Below are positions 34,245 to 39,671 of a DNA stretch of 50,919 bases, piece by piece. Position 1 is the stretch's first letter. Each line of letters starts with the position of its first letter. The position numbers and the translations under genes are program-made. The notes beneath the pieces were generated by a model that was not told the DNA's origin, searched no databases, and saw only the letters and a program-made list of their open reading frames with translations. Source of the DNA: DATAMF01 sp964472565 (GTDB taxonomy: Bacteria; Chloroflexota; Anaerolineae; Aggregatilineales; Aggregatilineaceae); NCBI GenBank assembly GCA_964472565.1, contig CAYYNB010000019.1, positions 1-50,919 on the forward strand. The letters are read 5' to 3'.

Positions 34245-36653
34245 ATGAGCGATATATCACAACGCCCGGCTCTTCACGAAAAAGTAGTCGAGCAAGCGCT
34301 TGAAACAATGCGCATGGGACATTCCCTGCGCGATCATCCCCTGTTGTTTTTCCTCAGTATCACCAACCGACTGAATGCGCCTCATATGCTGTCCGGACCG
34401 GCGGCAGTGCAAATCGCAGTTTTCGAGCACCTCTCCGACATTATCCTAAAGCGTTTAGCTGATCTGCGGGAACAGTATCAACTTGAGCGGCCAGAACGAC
34501 GGTGTGAGCTAAACCAGATTCGAGCCGATTTCCGGTTGGACAACGCCGAATTGGAAGCCTGGAGTTTGTTGTACTATCGGTATGTTTGCGTGGATCAGAA
34601 TTTAACGATCCAGCGAATAGCGGAGTTAACCAATCAGGTTGAGCGAACGCTGCGCCGCCGTCAACAGTTAGGGATTCATCGTCTGACGTTGGCACTCGTT
34701 TCTATGGAACAGGAGGCCCGGCGGGTTGCCCGGCAGCAGCGCTTGCGGCTGGCACTCCCGCAGCTCCATATTCCGCAGCTTTTCGGACGAACATCGATCG
34801 TAGAGACAGCCCGGCATATTTTGACCACATCTGATCCGCCGCGCCACCTTATGTTACATGGACCTGAAGGGATTGGAAAAACGACCATTGCGTTAGCTCT
34901 CGCGCATATAATGGTCGATGCTGAATTAATTGACGATTTGTTATGGATCAAAGTCTCAAATGTATCACCAACCCAAACGGCGCTGCTGCTTGAAATCATC
35001 ACCCGGTTGAATTTATCTGCATCCGCCTCCAGCACCCTGGATCAGACTTTGCGGGCTTACTTACTGACCCATTCGGTTTTAGTGGTTCTGGATCAGGCTG
35101 AAGCACTGCTGGGAAACACGGCAGAAACAGAAACCCTGTTAAACACGCTGGATCTGGCATGCGTAATTTGTACAAGCCAGGTCAAACCGCCGGATCAATT
35201 GTGGTTCTACTACATCGATATTCCTGAATTGAATCAGGAACAGGCGTTCCAGCTTCTGGATAAGGTGGCGGAACGGCAGGGAGAAACGCGCAGCGATTTC
35301 GAGCAGGTTTTTGCCCAGTTATGGAAAGTGGTGGGTGGCAATCCTCTTGCCCTGACGATGCTGTTTAATGCAGCCCGCAACCGCCCGATTCTTTCGGTTC
35401 TCAAAAGCAGTCCGTTGGATGTTTTTCACCATCAAATCTGGGATGAACTATCTGTGGAGGAAAGACGGATCCTGCTGCTCCCGCTTCTCTTCCAACACCA
35501 CACAATCGCTTATGAGTTAATCAGTGACCTGCTGGCTTCCCCAGACGAAGCGGTTGTTCTGTCTGTGCTTGAATCTCTGGTACGCCGTGCCCTTTTGATG
35601 GTACATCATACGCCATCAACCACGATGTACAGTTTGCACTCCGTCACAGCAACTTTTTTGACGGCGCACGCTGAGTTGATGATTCAACACGGCGAAAGCG
35701 TACTGCTGTTCTGGGAGAAGGTGATCCCCCGGCACTTGGATCAGCTCACGCGCTCACCGGATGCATTCTCTGCACTGTCGCTGCTCCAACTGGCCCAGCA
35801 TCTGACTATGCCGTTCGAACAGCGCTGTGATTATGCACGGCAGTTGGCTCCTCAGATTATGGAGGCTGGACTTTGGGCCGGTTGGCTTGACCAGCTTGAG
35901 TCCTTATCCAGTTTGCATGGCGCGGCATCAAGGGACTGGCTGAATCAGATGACAGGTATTGCGCTGCGCTGGACCGGACGTTTAACAGAAGCAAAAGTCA
36001 TACTGCAAAATTCGCTCAACGGATCAGAACCGGCTGCGACATTGATTGAGCTTGCCGTTGTCTTTCGTTATCTGGGCGAATTATCCGAAGCACAGGATTT
36101 AGCCGTGCAGTCCTTAGAGCAGTTTCGCGCGGGAGGGTCAGCGCATGGTGTGGAGCGCTGCATTCATGAACTGGCACAGTTAGTCCTGGAAGCGCAAAAT
36201 CCAGAACAGGCCCTGGCATGGTTGAGCCGGTTGGAGCGTTGGTCGGCCCGCGCCTGGGGCGTAGCGAGTCAGGCTTATCTGTATATGGGAGAATATCAGG
36301 CGGCGTTGGATGCCGTGAACCATGCGCTGGATCTGATTCCGGTTCAGCATCCTAATCAGGGGCGCGCACTGGCAACGATGGGCCAGATTTATGAAGTATT
36401 GGGTCAACCTGATGCGGCAGCGGATTATTTGTCACTGGCGTTGGATATTTTTGATAAAGCCAAAGACATGGTGGGTTATGCGCGGGCCTGTAATAATTTT
36501 GCGGTAGTTGTATACCGGCAGTCCCCCTCTTCTACCGATGCGCGGTATTTGTTGCAGCGTGCCCTGCAAATTCAAGAGTTGATCGGAGATCGGATAGGAC
36601 TGGCGCATACACGCCAGAACTTGCAGTGGATACAGGATGAGATCGAGGATTGA
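34245..36653 (+). CDS. STAND-type NTPase with N-terminal helical region and C-terminal TPRs
   Basis: 802 residues. Residues 1-165 are helical, with an HTH-like part near 90-150 (LTIQRIAELTNQVERTLRRR). The NB-ARC-like NTPase (about 180-450) has Walker A GPEGIGKTT (K212), Walker B VLVVLDQAEALL and GGNPLAL, the GxP motif of STAND proteins. The C-terminal 300 residues are TPR units (IYEVLGQPDAAADYLSLALD near the end). The pattern is that of MalT/AfsR-like or NLR-like signal-responsive ATPases. The missing classical effector domain leaves the output open: DNA binding through the N-terminal HTH or protein scaffolding. No SD is seen at the ATG. Confidence 0.8.
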   Translation: MSDISQRPALHEKVVEQALETMRMGHSLRDHPLLFFLSITNRLNAPHMLSGPAAVQIAVFEHLSDIILKRLADLREQYQLERPERRCELNQIRADFRLDNAELEAWSLLYYRYVCVDQNLTIQRIAELTNQVERTLRRRQQLGIHRLTLALVSMEQEARRVARQQRLRLALPQLHIPQLFGRTSIVETARHILTTSDPPRHLMLHGPEGIGKTTIALALAHIMVDAELIDDLLWIKVSNVSPTQTALLLEIITRLNLSASASSTLDQTLRAYLLTHSVLVVLDQAEALLGNTAETETLLNTLDLACVICTSQVKPPDQLWFYYIDIPELNQEQAFQLLDKVAERQGETRSDFEQVFAQLWKVVGGNPLALTMLFNAARNRPILSVLKSSPLDVFHHQIWDELSVEERRILLLPLLFQHHTIAYELISDLLASPDEAVVLSVLESLVRRALLMVHHTPSTTMYSLHSVTATFLTAHAELMIQHGESVLLFWEKVIPRHLDQLTRSPDAFSALSLLQLAQHLTMPFEQRCDYARQLAPQIMEAGLWAGWLDQLESLSSLHGAASRDWLNQMTGIALRWTGRLTEAKVILQNSLNGSEPAATLIELAVVFRYLGELSEAQDLAVQSLEQFRAGGSAHGVERCIHELAQLVLEAQNPEQALAWLSRLERWSARAWGVASQAYLYMGEYQAALDAVNHALDLIPVQHPNQGRALATMGQIYEVLGQPDAAADYLSLALDIFDKAKDMVGYARACNNFAVVVYRQSPSSTDARYLLQRALQIQELIGDRIGLAHTRQNLQWIQDEIED

Positions 36654-36678
36654 TTCTCGCTGCTCACCGTGTTACTAT
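36650..36678 (+). promoter_or_regulatory. Promoter of tRNA-Arg(TCG)
   Basis: TTGATT (36650-36655) overlaps the stop of the STAND gene. A 17-bp spacer leads to TACTAT (36673-36678), 11 nt before the tRNA. Confidence 0.6.
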
Positions 36679-36689
36679 TATGCTTGATT

Positions 36690-36762
36690 GCCGCCATAGC
36701 TCAGAGGATAGAGCGCCAGTCTTCGGAACTGGGCGTCGTGGGTTCGATTCCTACTGGCGGCA
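36690..36762 (+). tRNA. tRNA-Arg (anticodon TCG)
   Basis: 73-nt cloverleaf: acceptor GCCGCCA with TGGCGGC, D arm GCTC/GAGC, anticodon stem CCAGT/ACTGG with loop CTTCGGA, T arm with TTCGATT, discriminator A. TCG would read CGA and other CGN codons. CCA is not encoded. A 13-bp terminator-like hairpin follows. Confidence 0.95.
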
Positions 36763-36795
36763 CACGCGGGCCTTAGTTCAGGCCCGTGTTTTGTT
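36762..36795 (+). terminator. Terminator of tRNA-Arg(TCG)
   Basis: ACACGCGGGCC pairs with GGCCCGTGT (one bulge) and is followed by TTTTG. Confidence 0.75.
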
Positions 36796-36853
36796 TCAGT
36801 TGTCTATGAATGTTACAATTCAACTGGTTTCTCGTGCTCAAGGATTTGATTCA

Positions 36854-37885
36854 ATGACGACAAATGGCTCTAAACAGCGGAAGCGTGTGCTTTCGGGTGT
36901 TCAGCCCTCAGGAAATCTCACCATTGGGAATTACATTGGGGCGCTCAAACAGTGGGCGCGCGAGCAGTATAATTTTGAGAGCTTTTTCTGTGTAGTTGAT
37001 CTGCATGCGGTTACAGTGCCGTATGAGCCTTCTCAACTGAGAGAGAAGACGCGAGAAGTCGCGGCGCTTTATCTGGCCTGCGGTATTGATCCCGAAAAGT
37101 CTACTGTTTTTGTTCAATCGCATGTTCCGGCACACAGTGAATTGGCCTGGCTGCTCAACTGCATTACGCCGTTGGGTTGGTTAAACCGGATGACGCAGTT
37201 CAAGGATAAAGCGGCCAAGCAGCAGGTTGACTCGGTAAGTACAGGCTTGCTGGATTATCCCGTGTTGATGGCGGCTGACATTTTGTTATATCAGGCCGAT
37301 GCCGTGCCGGTTGGTGAGGATCAGCGGCAGCATTTGGAGCTGACACGTGATGTTGCTCAGCGTTTTAATTATCTTTTTGGTGAAACCTTTGCGGTTCCAG
37401 AAGCCATGATCCCGCCAGCGGGCGCACGTATTAAGGGCCTGGATGATCCAACGGCAAAGATGAGCAAAAGCGAAGTTGGTTCTGAGAATCATGCGGTTTA
37501 TCTTCTTGACTCACCGGATGTGGCGAAGAAGAAGATTATGCGTGCCGTAACAGATTCGGGACGTGAAATTGCCTTTAGTGACGATCCGGTTCGTGCAGGG
37601 GTGAACAACCTGCTGGAAATTTACGCAGCGTTTACCGGTGAGTCGCGTGAGGCTACTGTCGCACATTTTGCCTCAGCGCGTGGCTATGGTGATCTTAAGA
37701 AGGAAGTCGCTGAAGTAGTGAATGCCGCATTGGTGCCTATTCAACAGCGGTATCGTGAATTGACCAGTGAACAGGGTTATATTGATCAGTTATTGGCTCA
37801 GGGTGCAGAGCGTGCTGCGAGTGTGGCAAATGAGACGCTGGCCTTGACTCGTGAGCATATGGGGTTTCTTCAAGCGCACCATTAA
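36854..37885 (+). CDS. trpS: Tryptophanyl-tRNA synthetase
   Basis: 343-residue class I aminoacyl-tRNA synthetase charging tRNA-Trp. The HIGH-equivalent TIGN lies in SGVQPSGNLTIGNYIG, the KMSKS loop in TAKMSKSEVG, and PVLMAADILLYQAD and VPVGEDQRQHLELTRD are typical. The open frame reaches back through the tRNA-Arg gene. The start was set at ATG 36854 because AAGGA lies 9 nt upstream and the family begins about ten residues before RVLSGVQPSG. It is followed after 9 nt by the zinc-ribbon protein gene. Confidence 0.96.
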   Translation: MTTNGSKQRKRVLSGVQPSGNLTIGNYIGALKQWAREQYNFESFFCVVDLHAVTVPYEPSQLREKTREVAALYLACGIDPEKSTVFVQSHVPAHSELAWLLNCITPLGWLNRMTQFKDKAAKQQVDSVSTGLLDYPVLMAADILLYQADAVPVGEDQRQHLELTRDVAQRFNYLFGETFAVPEAMIPPAGARIKGLDDPTAKMSKSEVGSENHAVYLLDSPDVAKKKIMRAVTDSGREIAFSDDPVRAGVNNLLEIYAAFTGESREATVAHFASARGYGDLKKEVAEVVNAALVPIQQRYRELTSEQGYIDQLLAQGAERAASVANETLALTREHMGFLQAHH

Positions 37886-37894
37886 GGTGGGGCT

Positions 37895-38635
37895 ATGGTG
37901 GAGGATATGGCGAGCCTGCCGCCGTTGCAGGGCTGCCTGTACTGCCATTCCGAGGGGACGATTACACGGTCTGAACCTCGCCGCTTTTTAGGATTTGGCG
38001 ATGTCTATCCGCAGCTCAAGTGCAGTGCATGCGGGGCTGTTGCCTTATTTGATTTGACGGATGGGGATTGGCGGATACGTTATAAGCGTTTCAGCCGGGC
38101 AGCGTCGTTTTACTATGTCGCGTTGCATCTGGGTGCTGCGGGCTGGTTGTCGTCTGGTGATGCGCTGGATATTAGCACGGAAGGGTTTGTCCAGCGTAAG
38201 CGTGTTGAGCAGGCGAAAGTCGGTAAGTTATCGTGGCTTCAGGCAGCACCGCTTTTGCCTCCTCCACCGCTGATGACTCCTGAAGAAAAAGTCTTTCTTT
38301 CTCTCAGAGGAGTCGCCTACCAGCAGTCGGCATTGCCCGGATTTTGGGCGCGTTCTGATCAGGCGGAGGTGTTGGATACAGGCACCTTTTACGTTACGGA
38401 TTACAAGCTGCATTTATTGGGGCAGCGCCGTGACTGGTCGCACCGTTTGAGTGATATACGCAAAGTGGCTTATGATCATCGCTCGTGGACTATCTATTTG
38501 AACACAGCGGGGTCAGCGGAGTTCTATCGAGGCATGGCTCTTGCTAGTCAGATGGACCCCCAGCTATTTTCTGCCGTGGTGGAGGCGCTTTGGCATATGA
38601 AAGTGGTGGGTGAATTGGGTGATTTGTTTGAATGA
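37895..38635 (+). CDS. Zinc-ribbon hypothetical protein
   Basis: 246 residues, not recognised as a whole. The N terminus has two CxxC knuckles (CLYCHSEG and KCSACG, about residues 15-18 and 40-43), a treble-clef or zinc-ribbon arrangement. The rest is mixed alpha/beta with a PH-like or GRAM-like C-terminal segment (TFYVTDYKLHLLG..DWSHRLSDIRKVAYDHRSWTIYL, split), as in short bacterial PH domains. GGTGGGG precedes the ATG. A second ATG at 37907 has GGAGG too close. It is probably cotranscribed with trpS. Function unknown. Confidence 0.72.
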   Translation: MVEDMASLPPLQGCLYCHSEGTITRSEPRRFLGFGDVYPQLKCSACGAVALFDLTDGDWRIRYKRFSRAASFYYVALHLGAAGWLSSGDALDISTEGFVQRKRVEQAKVGKLSWLQAAPLLPPPPLMTPEEKVFLSLRGVAYQQSALPGFWARSDQAEVLDTGTFYVTDYKLHLLGQRRDWSHRLSDIRKVAYDHRSWTIYLNTAGSAEFYRGMALASQMDPQLFSAVVEALWHMKVVGELGDLFE

Positions 38636-38661
38636 CTTCTTAAGTCTGTTGTCACAAGAAC

Positions 38662-38690
38662 TTGACAACCTTCCATAAATTTTCTATACT
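38662..38690 (+). promoter_or_regulatory. Perfect-spacing sigma-70 promoter in the spacer
   Basis: TTGACA (38662-38667), 17-bp spacer and TATACT (38685-38690). It points into the gene-free region, with no protein gene downstream on the plus strand for almost 4 kb. Confidence 0.8.
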
Positions 38691-38696
38691 GACATC

Positions 38697-38770
38697 AAAC
38701 TTGAATGAAACATCCCACCACCCCACCCGCTAGAGCGTCGCGTTTCCCCACACGCGGCGCTCGCGTTTTA
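38697..38770 (+). ncRNA. Candidate small RNA between promoter and terminator
   Basis: A transcript from the 38662-38690 promoter would begin near 38697. It would end at the hairpin GAGCGTCGCGT/ACGCGGCGCTC (38733-38743 and 38752-38762, one G-T pair), followed by GCGTTTTA. The roughly 70-nt product has a single-stranded C-rich 5' part (CCACCACCCCACCC) that could pair with G-rich Shine-Dalgarno regions. A 29-codon open frame from ATG 38705 lacks an SD. No homology is claimed. Confidence 0.5.
38733..38769 (+). terminator. Terminator-like hairpin
   Basis: An 11-bp GC-rich stem with an 8-nt loop and a short T-run (38766-38769). Confidence 0.65.
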
Positions 38771-38799
38771 CCTCCCGATCACCACGTAATCAATTAACG

Positions 38800-38827
38800 A
38801 CTCATGATAAGTTGTGTTATCACGAGT
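38800..38827. other. 28-bp palindrome with dif-like 11-6-11 layout
   Basis: ACTCATGATAA (38800-38810), spacer GTTGTG and TTATCACGAGT (38817-38827). The arms are inverted with one mismatch. The inner ends ATAA/TTAT, the 6-bp spacer and the total of 28 bp equal the layout of chromosomal dif sites, but the outer half of the XerD-like arm does not match the usual TTATGTTAA. It could instead be a repressor operator. Confidence 0.35.
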
Positions 38828-38880
38828 AAACCGATCTGCCGTTTTTCTCGATTATTTTCTGTTTTCGTCGCGGAATCAGG

Positions 38881-38969
38881 CGTCGGGCGGGGTTCCAGAG
38901 GTATGCAACATAAGGCAATTGGGCACTAAGCCGCCGCCGTTGTTCGATCAATTTGGATGAGGCGGGCGG
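38881..38969 (+). repeat. Degenerate direct repeat, copy A
   Basis: It shares CGTCGGGCGG, TCCAGAGGTATGCAACATAAG, TCAATTTG and TGAGGCGGGCGG in the same order with copy B, about 204 bp downstream. Confidence 0.8.
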
Positions 38970-39084
38970 GTGCCCTCACGCCACCTATAACATAAGAGTC
39001 TGTGCCGAAAAAAATGCCCGCCGCAATGCAGCATTTTTGTGGGCGGCGGCGGCGCAATGGATGTTGTGCTGACTGCCGTGCTGC

Positions 39085-39174
39085 CGTCGGGCGGGTAGTC
39101 CAGAGGTATGCAACATAAGACAATCCGGCGCAAAATCGCTGCCGTTAGTCGGTCAATTTGAGTGAGGCGGGCGG
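39085..39174 (+). repeat. Degenerate direct repeat, copy B
   Basis: Second copy of the roughly 90-bp unit. A third, partial echo follows with GCAACATAAG at 39232 and CGCTGCCGTTAGTCG near 39337, exactly 200 bp after its counterpart in copy B. Confidence 0.8.
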
Positions 39175-39519
39175 CGGTCTGCGGGTCGAGTTGCATCGTC
39201 TTACCAGACAAAGTGGCCGTTCTAATGAGGTGCAACATAAGAAATAGCGAAGGGAAAAGCGTCTCCAAAATTCAAAATTTTGTGGCCGCGAGCGGTACAG
39301 ACTCAAATGCCCTGCTTATCGAACCGGGAATTGCCGCGCTGCCGTTAGTCGTTACCCTCCTCAGTATGTTTTGCCGTTAAGCCAGTCGCACGCCAAACTG
39401 CCGTAAAAACGCATCTGATAGTCTGCCGTCAGATCGGCGCTTCAGCGCTAAATAGCGCTGTTTTGACGTGCCGCATCGGGTGTGCCGTCCCTTGTCTACG
39501 GATGTCTATAACCTACTGT

Positions 39520-39604
39520 GGAACCTGAAATTATCTCTTTCAGAGGATAGGTAAAAAAGAGGTTTATCCTGCTAAAGAACGCGAAAGAGATAATTTCAGG
39601 TTCC
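39520..39604. repeat. Perfect 22-bp inverted repeat
   Basis: The left arm 39520-39541 (begins GGAACCTGAA, ends CTCTTTC) is the exact reverse complement of 39583-39604. The 41-bp loop holds a second short pair AGGATA/TATCCT. It lies 68 bp from the end of the P-ATPase gene. There is no T-run, so it looks like a protein-binding or recombination structure or the remnant ends of a small element. Confidence 0.85.
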
Positions 39605-39671
39605 GAACAGAGAGCATGACTATACGAAAAATCTACTCAACTCCAATTCATTTCAAACGAATCACCCTGTT

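Larger units (their letters stand above)
38636..39671. other. 1-kb gene-free, repeat-rich spacer
   Basis: No supported coding gene. From left to right it holds a consensus promoter (38662-38690), a strong hairpin (38733-38762), an 11-6-11 palindrome (38800-38827), two degenerate direct repeats of about 90 bp (38881-38969 and 39085-39174), a partial third echo, seven exact CTGCCGT heptamers (38836-39429), three GCAACATAAG decamers and a perfect 22-bp inverted repeat (39520-39604). Open frames of 65-106 codons in it share no protein-like features. Confidence 0.75.

Noticed and set aside
36650..36853. Upstream extension of the trpS frame
   Set aside because: It passes through the tRNA-Arg gene and its terminator. 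TrpS proteins start close to ATG 36854.
39010..39038. AAAAATGC/GCATTTTT hairpin as terminator
   Set aside because: The stem is AT-rich with a 13-nt GC-rich loop and no transcript clearly ends there. Kept only as part of the repeat-rich spacer.
38926..39380. Three frames of 65-106 codons in the repeat-rich spacer
   Set aside because: They cross the direct repeats, are Thr/Pro/Arg-rich by composition only, and none has an SD.
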